This document shows positions 34,685 through 43,136 of a DNA stretch of 64,000 bases, in pieces. Under the pieces are notes generated by a model. It worked only from the letters and a program-made list of their open reading frames with translations. It made no database searches and was not told the origin of the DNA. Every line of letters starts with the position of its first letter. The first letter of the stretch is position 1. Origin of the DNA: UBA583 sp964429995. Its GTDB lineage: Archaea; Nanobdellota; Nanobdellia; Woesearchaeales; UBA583. Both the position numbers and the translations under genes were made by a program. The stretch spans positions 62,001 to 126,000 of the forward strand of contig CAYSDY010000001.1 in assembly GCA_964429995.1 (NCBI GenBank). The letters are read 5' to 3'.

Positions 34685-35494
34685 ATGATTTTAAATAAAG
34701 ATAATGTTTTTTCTGAATCATCATATTTTAATGTTCCTGTTTATTATGATTCTTACAAAAAAATTTATTTTTCAATAATTGATGACAAAGAAATAAGTGA
34801 GTTTTATAATAAACAGTATTATGATAATTTTTACGGAAAAAGACAAAAAGGTTTATTTACAAGAATTATTGAATCTTTTGATAAGAAATTTAATTTTAAT
34901 GAAATAGTATGCATAAATGATTTAAACATATTGATAGATAAAAAATTGTTAAGAAAAAAATCTACATTGTTAGAAATTGGCTGTGGAAATGGTAGAAATG
35001 TAATGTTTTTAAATAAGAGGTATAAGATAAAATCAGCAAAAGGTATTGAGCCAGATAAATTAATTTTTAAGGATTTGGATAAAAAATATTTTGTAAATTC
35101 TGTTTATAAATCAGGACTGTTTAAAGAAAAATTTGATATAATATACATGAGACATGTACTTGAACATGTAAACAAACTGGATGATTTTATAAATGAAATG
35201 AAAAAAGACATGATGAAAAATGGAATCGTTTATGTCAATGTACCTAATGCTCTTAACAAAAAAATTCTAAAAATTTCAATTAAGGATCATCCACATGTGT
35301 ATCACTTTACACAGTTTGGTCTTGATTATTTATTTGAATCACACGGATTTAAAAAGGTTGATTCTTTTACGTACGATAAAAAAAAACACAATAAAGTATT
35401 AAATATATTAAAAAAATACTTTTTTATGCCATCGTATGAAATAAAAAAGGATAATTATTCTGAATTTCTTGTTGGAATATATAAAATACAGTGA
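34685..35494 (+). CDS. Class I SAM-dependent methyltransferase
   Basis: A 269-residue enzyme. The SAM-binding motif I is L-E-I-G-C-G-N-G-R-N near 97-106, motif II G-I-E-P-D near 121, and the post-motif F-D-I-I-Y-M-R-H-V-L-E-H-V near 146-160 is typical of the UbiE/methyltransf_23 group. The first 60 residues include Y-N-K-Q-Y-Y-D-N-F-Y as in sugar-transfer or polysaccharide-associated methyltransferases. No substrate can be read from sequence. The gene is followed by xerA with a start inside the spacer. Confidence 0.85.
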   Translation: MILNKDNVFSESSYFNVPVYYDSYKKIYFSIIDDKEISEFYNKQYYDNFYGKRQKGLFTRIIESFDKKFNFNEIVCINDLNILIDKKLLRKKSTLLEIGCGNGRNVMFLNKRYKIKSAKGIEPDKLIFKDLDKKYFVNSVYKSGLFKEKFDIIYMRHVLEHVNKLDDFINEMKKDMMKNGIVYVNVPNALNKKILKISIKDHPHVYHFTQFGLDYLFESHGFKKVDSFTYDKKKHNKVLNILKKYFFMPSYEIKKDNYSEFLVGIYKIQ

Positions 35495-35552
35495 TTCTAA
35501 AAAATATTTTAATTTAAAAAGGTTTTTATATGATTACTTCTATTTTATTTTT

Positions 35553-36377
35553 ATGGATACAGCTTGCATGTCTAAAATTTTAAAGGAAATTGAAATTGAA
35601 ATAAAACTTCGTGGATTTTCTAACCAGACAAGCAAAATGTATAAACTGTACAACAAACAGTTTCTTGAAAAATATGGAATAAATCCTAAAGATGTTACTG
35701 ATATTGATATTAAAGTTTTTCTTACTGATAAGATGAGTAATGATAATCTTTCAAATAAATCTCTTGCACTTGTAAAAGCTGCATTATTGTTTTATTATAA
35801 TGAAATACTTAAAAAAAATATAATAATAAAAACACCAAAAATACAAAAGAAAGTTCCTATTGTAATAGACAAAACTGCTATCAATGCTTTTTTTGATAAT
35901 ATTCATAATCAAAAACATAAATTGATAATAAAGTTATATTATTCATCTGGATTAAGATTAAATGAAGCATTAAGAATTAAAAAAAAAGATTTAGATTTTA
36001 ATGAAAATGTAATATGGATAAGGGATGGAAAAGGAGGAAAGGATAGAATGTCAATCCTTGCACAAGGAATAATTCCTGAACTTAAAAAATTTGCAGAATT
36101 TAAAAAAAATGATGATTTTATATTTACAAATAGTAAATCAGAACCTTTAAATCCAAGAACTATACAAAAAACAATTGAAAATATAAGAAAAAAAATTAAT
36201 ATGAATGATGTTCATGTACATACTTTTAGACATTCTTTTGCAACACATTTACTTGAAAATGGAATTGATATAAGAAAAATACAAGAACTGCTTGGACATT
36301 CAAATCTTTCAACAACACAAATATACACAAAAGTTACAAATGGAGAGTTAAAGAAAATAAAATCTCCTTTGGATTAA
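35553..36377 (+). CDS. xerA: Tyrosine recombinase XerA
   Basis: A 274-residue site-specific recombinase for resolving chromosome dimers. It has an N-terminal SAM-like core-binding domain and the full catalytic set: Arg in S-G-L-R-L-N-E-A, Lys in G-K-G-G-K-D-R, H-x-x-R in H-T-F-R-H-S-F-A-T-H, His in L-L-G-H-S-N-L-S-T-T, and Tyr in I-Y-T-K-V. The ATG at 35553 is preferred because a TATA-like TTTTTATATG lies about 28 bases before it; an earlier in-frame start overlaps the methyltransferase by 26 bases. The length then matches archaeal XerA. The dif site is not seen in the window. Confidence 0.9.
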   Translation: MDTACMSKILKEIEIEIKLRGFSNQTSKMYKLYNKQFLEKYGINPKDVTDIDIKVFLTDKMSNDNLSNKSLALVKAALLFYYNEILKKNIIIKTPKIQKKVPIVIDKTAINAFFDNIHNQKHKLIIKLYYSSGLRLNEALRIKKKDLDFNENVIWIRDGKGGKDRMSILAQGIIPELKKFAEFKKNDDFIFTNSKSEPLNPRTIQKTIENIRKKINMNDVHVHTFRHSFATHLLENGIDIRKIQELLGHSNLSTTQIYTKVTNGELKKIKSPLD

Positions 36378-36382
36378 ATTTT

Positions 36383-36455
36383 ATTGAGAATTTTTAAAAA
36401 AACCTTGTTGTTAGTAAGCTTATTTAAAAGATAGTACTCTAAAACATCCATATTG
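36383..36455 (+). repeat. Family B repeat, third copy
   Basis: Starts six bases after the xerA stop with ATTGAGAATTTTTAAAAAAA, then AGTAAGCTTATTTAAAAGAT and TCTAAAACATCCAT, in the same order as the copies near 34.4-34.6 kb. Located between convergent genes. Confidence 0.62.
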
Positions 36456-36506
36456 TAAAGGCTTACATAGTTCTCTTTTTAGACTATGGGATTTTTCTTA
36501 AACTAT

Positions 36507-37415
36507 CTATTCTAAAAACTCAACATCATCAACTATTCCATCTGAATTAAGATCTATTCCTTCAACAATTCTTGAGTTTATGTTTTTTTTAAATTTGTTA
36601 CCTGACTTTAATTCAGAAAAATGTTTAAGAAATGCAAGTATTGCACTTTTGGTTCCAGTGTTTCTAAGACCACTTATTAGAAGTATATTTTTTTCTTTGT
36701 TGAATGGATTTTCAAATTTATTGATATAGCCTATCTCATCACTAAAGTATGTTTTTTTTGTTATTTTTGAATATACTCCTTTTTTATCTTCATCGTAATA
36801 GATGTTCATATGCTCATTTAACATAGAAGAAACTTTGTTTACTATAGGTCCACCTATGACTATAAGATTGTTCCCTTTTACCTGTTCTTGAGTTATTTCT
36901 GTATCAAGTTTTATTTTTGAATCGTTTATACACGTAAGAAAACTACCAAGAAATAATGCAAGATCCATTCCAAAATATCCATCTTTTGACCTTGCCTTTT
37001 GAGGTCCATGAGGATCAGGACTACCTACAACAATTATTGAATTCATTTCTCCATTTAAGATGAAAGGTTTTAAAAAATCTGACTCTTTAACAAATTCTTT
37101 TGAACTTTCTTTAAAATTACCAGCAATAAAACAAAATGCCTGAGAACTTGGTTTATAATAATTAGCAGTAGTTCCATTTATATTAACAGTTCTTTCAATT
37201 TCTATGATTTTAGCTAATTCAAGCTTTCTTATGTAATAGTATACATTTTGTTCATGTAATAAAAGTTTTCTTGCAATCTCTTTTGGATACATGGGCTTTA
37301 ATGAAATAAGTTTTAGTATCTCATTTGAGGTATTGTTTTTTAAAGATGAAATATCTTCTACTTCTTTAGCACTTATAACGTATGTTTTTCCATCTTTTTG
37401 CTTAATTAATTTCAT
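36507..37415 (-). CDS. HTH regulator with C-terminal EF-hand-like loop
   Basis: A 302-residue protein. Residues about 30-75 are an ArsR-like winged helix (I-L-K-L-I-S-L-K-P-M-Y-P-K-E-I-A-R-K-L-L...V-Y-Y-Y-I-R-K-L). A larger domain follows with V-V-G-S-P-D-P-H-G-P near 127 and G-G-P-I-V-N near 195, resembling an S-layer-protein-like region in other DPANN regulators. The end, G-I-D-L-N-S-D-G-I-V-D-D-V-E-F, has the spacing of a calcium-binding EF-hand loop. There is no signal peptide, so the protein should be cytoplasmic. A TATA run lies upstream. It could be an S-layer or calcium-linked regulator; this is inference. Confidence 0.65.
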   Translation of the reverse strand: MKLIKQKDGKTYVISAKEVEDISSLKNNTSNEILKLISLKPMYPKEIARKLLLHEQNVYYYIRKLELAKIIEIERTVNINGTTANYYKPSSQAFCFIAGNFKESSKEFVKESDFLKPFILNGEMNSIIVVGSPDPHGPQKARSKDGYFGMDLALFLGSFLTCINDSKIKLDTEITQEQVKGNNLIVIGGPIVNKVSSMLNEHMNIYYDEDKKGVYSKITKKTYFSDEIGYINKFENPFNKEKNILLISGLRNTGTKSAILAFLKHFSELKSGNKFKKNINSRIVEGIDLNSDGIVDDVEFLE

Positions 37416-37525
37416 ATATGGAATATTAATACACTACCTATTATAAATTTTTTCATAAAAGTAATATGATTTTTTTAACAGACTTTATAAATATTCTAAG
37501 CCTTTTTTTAGCAAGGTGAAAAAAT

Positions 37526-39346
37526 ATGTGTGGTATTATTGCAAGAATTTCAGAAGATAAAAATCCTGATCTTTCTCTTAAAGCATTAAGTTTTCTTCAA
37601 TACAGAGGTTATGATTCATACGGAATATTGTTGCGTTCGTTTGGAAACAATGATTTAAAAATTGAGAAAAATGTAGGATCAATTCCTGAAAATATGTTAT
37701 TGAGTCTGTCTAAATTAAAGAGCAACATAGAGATTGGGCATACAAGATGGGCAACACATGGAGGAGTCAGCATTAAAAATGCACATCCTCATAGTAGTTT
37801 TTCTAACATTTTTCATGTTGTTATGAATGGGATTATCGAAAATTATTCTAATGTTAAAAATGAATTGATTAACCATGGCTATTTGTTTAAATCGGATACT
37901 GATACAGAAGTTATAGTTAATCTGTACGAGTATTACATGAATTTGTATAAAATATCTTTTGAAAATATAGATTATAAGATATTGCTTAAAGTTACAAAAG
38001 AGGTTATTTGTAAACTTGAAGGAGAATTTTCTTATGTTTTAAACTGTAATGATATGATTATTGCATACAAGAATATAAATCCACTTATTGCAGGGTATAT
38101 AGGAAATGGATTCGTATTATCTTCTGATATGAATTATGTAGATGAAAACTCACTATTAAGAATTATACTGGATGATCAGGATATATTTTTTGCTTATAAA
38201 CTTGAAGACAAATTGCATTTTGGTTTATCTTTTATGCACTCAAATACTATTCTTTTGGATGATTTTACACAAAAATGGGAAAATAATAAACAAGTACATA
38301 AAAGAAATATTTGTAGCAATCTTATAAATGGTTTAACATTTATGGAACAAGAAATATTTCAATCACAAAATATCAACCTATTTAATGATTTTAACATTAA
38401 AAATATACAGTTGATAACGGATTTTATCAAGGAAAATAAAACAGACAAAATATATATTATAGGTTCTGGAACATCTTATAATGCAGGAAATGTATTACAT
38501 TATATTCTTTTAAGAAATGGAATAATTTCTCAAATGATTTTAGGATGTGAGCTTGAAAATTATGTTGATATGATTAATAACTCGCTTTTGTTTGTGTATT
38601 CTCAATCTGGAGAAACAGCTGATATAATAAAACCTTTGAAAAATATTAGTGAAAAACATAAACTGAATAAAATATGTGTTATAACTAATACTCCTAAATC
38701 AACAATAGACAGAATTGCAGATTATAGTTTGTATCTTAATTGTTTACAGGAAATAAGTGTTGCTTCTACTAAGGCTTTTGTTATGCAACTTTTGATAAAT
38801 TATATTATTGATGCCAGTTTAAATAAATGTATTGACCAAATTGAAAATTTTATCTCACAAGAATATCAAGAAATATTTAAACAAACTACTATTGATGGCA
38901 ATCTTTTTGTAATAGATGAAATAATTAGAAGATTTAAAAATTCTAATAGCATGTTTTTTATAGGAAGGGGAATCAATTATCCTTTAGCGATGGAAGGAGC
39001 ATTAAAAATGAAAGAAGTAAGTTATATTCATTGTGAAGGATTTTCAGCTGGCGAATTAAAACATGGATCTTTAGCCTTGATTGAAAATGATGTGCCTGTA
39101 TTTGTTATTGGCTGTGATAAACTTTCTATTGCAAATGCAACAGAGGTTAAATCTCGTGGTGGAATCTTGATTGGAATTGGAAATGAAAACAATGATGTTT
39201 TTGATTATTTTATTAAAACAACTACTGCATTTAAAGAAGTTTTTTCTGCAATAATGATGCAACTTGTGGCATTAAAAATGGCATTAGCATTAGGCAATAA
39301 TCCTGACAAACCAAGAAATCTTGCAAAAAGTGTAACCGTAAAATAA
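37526..39346 (+). CDS. glmS: Glutamine-fructose-6-phosphate aminotransferase
   Basis: A 606-residue enzyme that makes glucosamine-6-phosphate, the entry to UDP-GlcNAc used for glycans and N-glycosylation. Cys2 is the nucleophile of the class II amidotransferase domain (M-C-G-I-I-A-R), with Y-R-G-Y-D-S and H-T-R-W-A-T-H-G. Two SIS domains follow, with G-S-G-T-S-Y-N-A near 317 and S-Q-S-G-E-T-A-D near 363, then E-G-A-L-K-M-K-E-V-S and the terminal K-S-V-T-V-K. Full length. A TATA-rich segment lies about 30 bases upstream. Confidence 0.97.
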   Translation: MCGIIARISEDKNPDLSLKALSFLQYRGYDSYGILLRSFGNNDLKIEKNVGSIPENMLLSLSKLKSNIEIGHTRWATHGGVSIKNAHPHSSFSNIFHVVMNGIIENYSNVKNELINHGYLFKSDTDTEVIVNLYEYYMNLYKISFENIDYKILLKVTKEVICKLEGEFSYVLNCNDMIIAYKNINPLIAGYIGNGFVLSSDMNYVDENSLLRIILDDQDIFFAYKLEDKLHFGLSFMHSNTILLDDFTQKWENNKQVHKRNICSNLINGLTFMEQEIFQSQNINLFNDFNIKNIQLITDFIKENKTDKIYIIGSGTSYNAGNVLHYILLRNGIISQMILGCELENYVDMINNSLLFVYSQSGETADIIKPLKNISEKHKLNKICVITNTPKSTIDRIADYSLYLNCLQEISVASTKAFVMQLLINYIIDASLNKCIDQIENFISQEYQEIFKQTTIDGNLFVIDEIIRRFKNSNSMFFIGRGINYPLAMEGALKMKEVSYIHCEGFSAGELKHGSLALIENDVPVFVIGCDKLSIANATEVKSRGGILIGIGNENNDVFDYFIKTTTAFKEVFSAIMMQLVALKMALALGNNPDKPRNLAKSVTVK

Positions 39347-39350
39347 ATTT

Positions 39351-40943
39351 TTATCTTACGTACAATTTGTTTATGTATCTGTAACCTATAGGGTAACCTT
39401 GGTAATAAAATATGTTTATATATGATGTATTTGAATTTATTACAACCTGTTGATTTATTATATCTCCAATATTGACAGTATTATTATCATAAGATAGATA
39501 TTGCATGTTTAAGGGATTTGAATGACCATCACTTAAACCAAAACTAACAAAAACATTTGTATAATTAGCAGTATCCCAATTTTGACCATTTAATGAGGAA
39601 TTTGTTATTCTGATTAAACCTAAAGAATTTGATGGAATATTGTAATAACCACTAAATTCTAAAAAATACTCGCTAAAGCCTATATTTGCTATGTTGAATG
39701 TTCTTGCATTAGAATCAGAATTAGTTCCCCAACTTATTCCTTTTGAACTATCCTTATGAAAGGTTGATGAAATTTGACTGGTGCTTCCAAACTTACTCAT
39801 GTAAGCTAGTGTAGTATCGTAACCATAAATTATCTTTGTCCATCCACCATCCAGCAAATCCATTTCACAATAAACATCAAATGCTGATATTGGACCTATA
39901 CCATCTGGATCTATTCTATAAGTTCCACTTCCTATTTCTCCACCATAGTTATAATTTGAATTATACGGTGTCTTATAACCCTTACAATTTAATGCATAAG
40001 TATCATCTTCCCAATGTTTGATTCCTAATGATTCTGTTATTTGAATATAATCTTTTGTCTGAACACTCCATAAGGTTGAATAATTACCTACAGTAATGTT
40101 TACAATATGTTTTTCAGACGCATTAGCAGATGAAGTAAGTCTTATACGTAAATTATCGTTTGCAGATATTTGTGCAATGTTTGTAAAAGAATCATTATTG
40201 ATACTTATTTCTGGATTACCACTCCCTGTTACTGTTACTGTTAATATTCCATCAAAACCTGTTACTGTTACTTCTTCTGATAAAACTAAAGTACTAAAAT
40301 TTATCAAACTATAATTTGTAAAACTAAATTCATCAGGATGTGTATCCTGATTTTCTAAAAAACAATCTTTAAATGTAAAACTTTCATTGCCAGTATATGT
40401 TCCATTATCACATACTCTTAATATGTACGAGCATTCCTGTCCGTAAGCTACATTTGATGAATTATAGAAATTATATCCTTGTCCATGATTTTTTAATATT
40501 CCATCTAATGTGCATGATAAATAACGATTTTTAAAATCTTTTAAATAAATTATTTTACTTATCAATCCATAATCAGTTATTAAAATTATTTCTGGTGTAG
40601 AACTCTTTGCCATAAGTAAACAATTTTCTATATTTACTTCTGTTGTTCCTAAAGAAATGTTTGATAATTGTATTAGACATGAAACCCCATCTACTTTTAT
40701 ATCTTTTATTTTTAAAGTGTCATTATTTTTGTTGTTTATGTATAATGTATTACCTATTAATGCAGATATTGATACTGTTTTAATATTCCTGTTTGAAACT
40801 TCTTCAACATTACTTAATGTTAAAGAAAGATTGCTATCATACCATAATTGAAAACCTAAAACTGATATTATAGTAATGCTTAAAAGTAATAATGTGGATA
40901 TAATTGCAGATATTGATTTTATATTTTTTTTTTGTCCAAACAT
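39351..40943 (-). CDS. Pilin-like fusion protein with fibrinogen-like domain
   Basis: A 530-residue secreted protein with a pilin-type start (K-S-I-S-A-I-I-S-T-L-L-L-L-S-I-T-I-I) and the same N-terminal module as the protein at 32639-34066: N-T-L-Y-I-N-N, I-K-D-I-K-V-D-G-V-S-C, L-I-T-D-Y-G-L-I and later R-V-C-D-N-G. The middle (about 215-305) is a short beta-sandwich. The end (about 320-530) resembles a fibrinogen/C-type lectin-related domain (Y-R-I-D-P-D-G...F-D-V-Y-C-E-M-D...G-G-W-T-K-I). It probably binds sugars or a partner surface. Located 4 bases from the convergent glmS stop. Confidence 0.75.
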   Translation of the reverse strand: MFGQKKNIKSISAIISTLLLLSITIISVLGFQLWYDSNLSLTLSNVEEVSNRNIKTVSISALIGNTLYINNKNNDTLKIKDIKVDGVSCLIQLSNISLGTTEVNIENCLLMAKSSTPEIILITDYGLISKIIYLKDFKNRYLSCTLDGILKNHGQGYNFYNSSNVAYGQECSYILRVCDNGTYTGNESFTFKDCFLENQDTHPDEFSFTNYSLINFSTLVLSEEVTVTGFDGILTVTVTGSGNPEISINNDSFTNIAQISANDNLRIRLTSSANASEKHIVNITVGNYSTLWSVQTKDYIQITESLGIKHWEDDTYALNCKGYKTPYNSNYNYGGEIGSGTYRIDPDGIGPISAFDVYCEMDLLDGGWTKIIYGYDTTLAYMSKFGSTSQISSTFHKDSSKGISWGTNSDSNARTFNIANIGFSEYFLEFSGYYNIPSNSLGLIRITNSSLNGQNWDTANYTNVFVSFGLSDGHSNPLNMQYLSYDNNTVNIGDIINQQVVINSNTSYINIFYYQGYPIGYRYINKLYVR

Positions 40944-41095
40944 AATATATAATATATGTTTTTTTTAAAAATTATAAATATTTGTATAATATAAATGTAA
41001 CAAAAATTCTAAGATTTAATATACGATTACGAAAAGATTTATATAGTATTAAGTAAATTAAAAAATTAATATGATTTTTTGAAATTTTTAAACAA

Positions 41096-41353
41096 TCAAA
41101 ATGTTTCTTTATGTATTGTAAAGGTCATGCCTTTTATATCTATTACTTGTGCTGATATTATGTTTGCGATCTTTTCAGCGAATTCTTTGCATGAATCTTT
41201 AGATGTTGCAATGTTTACTTTTATTTTGACAACAGAATGAACTTCTAGATAATCTTCAAGTTGTTTTATAAAATTATCACTGATATCATTCTTACCTATG
41301 AAAAAAACTGGTTTTAACTGATTTGATATTTTTTTAAGCTCTTTTTTATCCAT
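41096..41353 (-). CDS. YhbY/CRM-domain RNA-binding protein
   Basis: An 85-residue single CRM domain. It shows the typical pattern L-K-P-V-F-F-I-G-K-N-D-I-S-D-N-F near 13-28, E-V-H-S-V-V-K-I-K-V and a C-terminal strand ending F-T-I-H-K. The usual G-K-x-G loop reads G-K-N-D. YhbY binds pre-50S particles in bacteria; archaeal homologues are likely ribosome-assembly factors. Length is exactly as expected. It may share a transcript with the two genes upstream on this strand. Confidence 0.9.
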   Translation of the reverse strand: MDKKELKKISNQLKPVFFIGKNDISDNFIKQLEDYLEVHSVVKIKVNIATSKDSCKEFAEKIANIISAQVIDIKGMTFTIHKETF

Positions 41354-41386
41354 AAGAATATTAGAATTTTTTGTTTTTTATAAACT

Positions 41387-42523
41387 TTAATAAAAATCAT
41401 TGGTTTCTATAATCAATTCTTTGATGCTTAATGGCTTTGTCAATATTTTTAACTCGTTTGTTCCATATCTTAAATATTGGATAATTGACTTAATCTCATT
41501 TCTTCTAAGAGACATTGTCTTTGAATTTAACCTTATATCTATTACTTCTGAATCAAAATCACCATACATAACTATATCTATTACGTTGTTAAAATTGTTT
41601 ATATTAAACTTGTATACATCTTTGTCATTGTAAAAAATACTATTTATTGAATAACCTATAGTATAGTATCCATCTGTCTTAAATGATATTTTATTGTTAT
41701 CTGTTTTTAATATGTTTAATGGTATTTCTCTATTAACCCTATTGTAATGAGATGTACAATTTGGTGTAAAATCTGCCAAAGTGTAATTATTAACTTCTAT
41801 TTTTATTGGTTTATAATTGTCTATTTTTACAGTGTCACAATTAACTACCAGATTAGTCTCAACTCTTTCAAGAAATAAATCATCTATACTAAAACTAAAT
41901 TCTTTGTAATGATTTGACTTATCTTTTATTTTTTCTACTACTTTTAATTCTGAAAATGAATAACTGTTCCAATTGAATATACTGTAAAATGGTGGTTTGT
42001 CTATCTCTATTGTTAAAAGAGCACTTGTAACATTTTTGCCTGGTCTGTAATTTATTATTAATGGAAATTCTGAATTTCTAGCAGAACCCTTGTAATATAT
42101 CTTATCCCCAACTCTTATTATAAGTTCATTTTTGCCTGTGTTTTTTTTTAAATTTCCATATATTAAAAGTTTTTCAATATTTTCTGGTTCATTAAAATTT
42201 AAAGTAAAAGAGTAGTATATTTTTGAAAATGGTGTTGATTTAATGTTAAATGCGTTATCCATGTATATTATATTGTCTTGCTCTTTTGATCCCAAATTGA
42301 AATTTGGAAAACTATTGGTTGTCTTTTTCTGACGACCTATGTCTGTATCTTTTAGATAAAATATATATGATTCTGGCAAATCATCTGAGTAATTATTTCT
42401 GTTTTTTGAATAATTGCTTCTATTTGAACCTGAATCATCCATAAATATCGCACCAACAAGCAGTAATAATGTCATAGCTATTATTCCTGCACCAACCTGA
42501 CTAACTACTTTTTTGTTTTTCAT
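41387..42523 (-). CDS. Membrane-anchored exoprotein, unassigned
   Basis: A 378-residue protein with one N-terminal transmembrane helix (K-K-V-V-S-Q-V-G-A-G-I-I-A-M-T-L-L-L-L) and a predicted outside domain that is largely beta-strand, with N-x-S/T sites and two or three cysteines. No family is recognised. Its ATG overlaps the stop of the upstream gene (ATGA), which suggests translational coupling. It is likely to be a jelly-roll-type surface protein by secondary structure only. Confidence 0.6.
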   Translation of the reverse strand: MKNKKVVSQVGAGIIAMTLLLLVGAIFMDDSGSNRSNYSKNRNNYSDDLPESYIFYLKDTDIGRQKKTTNSFPNFNLGSKEQDNIIYMDNAFNIKSTPFSKIYYSFTLNFNEPENIEKLLIYGNLKKNTGKNELIIRVGDKIYYKGSARNSEFPLIINYRPGKNVTSALLTIEIDKPPFYSIFNWNSYSFSELKVVEKIKDKSNHYKEFSFSIDDLFLERVETNLVVNCDTVKIDNYKPIKIEVNNYTLADFTPNCTSHYNRVNREIPLNILKTDNNKISFKTDGYYTIGYSINSIFYNDKDVYKFNINNFNNVIDIVMYGDFDSEVIDIRLNSKTMSLRRNEIKSIIQYLRYGTNELKILTKPLSIKELIIETNDFY

Positions 42524-43020
42524 TTTATACTTGCATGCATAAGATCTTTAAAACGACCTATAACATCTGCTACATCTTTACCAGCCTGTATTTTGGCTTC
42601 TTCTAAATCAGAACTTCCAACATATTTTGAATAAACCTTATCTATAAATGCCTTTAAAGGACCACTGTCTGGACCTGCACCTGCATCATAATCTAAAAAT
42701 GCGTTTATTGCTATTGTTGCTTTACCATTGGTTAGAATTGTTTTTGAATCATTTATTAAAACTTCTTCATCAACACCTGATAGCGAAAATTTGAATTTAA
42801 TGTTAATCTTAAAGTAATCATTTAATACTCTTGTTGCATCACAATTTGAAACTATTGTTTTTTTGCCTGGCACATTTTCTTCTTCATATTCTTTTTCTGA
42901 TAAATCGTAAAGCATATTATCCTCTATGTAACCCATTAAACTCTTGTATGCTTTTTTTACATCAAAATAACCTTTGTATGTAAACTGTTTTTCCTTTACA
43001 ACGGAAATTTTTTCTGACAT
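42520..43020 (-). CDS. Unassigned cytoplasmic protein
   Basis: A 166-residue protein without signal peptide or membrane helix. Secondary structure reads as helix, several strands (I-K-F-K-F-S-L-S-G-V, K-T-I-L-T-N-G-K-A-T-I-A-I-N-A-F-L) and a helical end. No motif is recognised. It overlaps the downstream membrane-anchored gene by 4 bases, so the two proteins probably cooperate. A TATA-like TTTATAAAC precedes the start by about 25 bases. Confidence 0.58.
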   Translation of the reverse strand: MSEKISVVKEKQFTYKGYFDVKKAYKSLMGYIEDNMLYDLSEKEYEEENVPGKKTIVSNCDATRVLNDYFKINIKFKFSLSGVDEEVLINDSKTILTNGKATIAINAFLDYDAGAGPDSGPLKAFIDKVYSKYVGSSDLEEAKIQAGKDVADVIGRFKDLMHASIK

Positions 43021-43136
43021 ATTAGTATTTTTATTTTATTTGAATTTTATAAACATTTTTATTTACTTATTGTAAGTTTTTTTTCTATTCTTTAAAAATA
43101 GCAAACACTTATAAATTATTTTTCTGTTTTAGTTGT

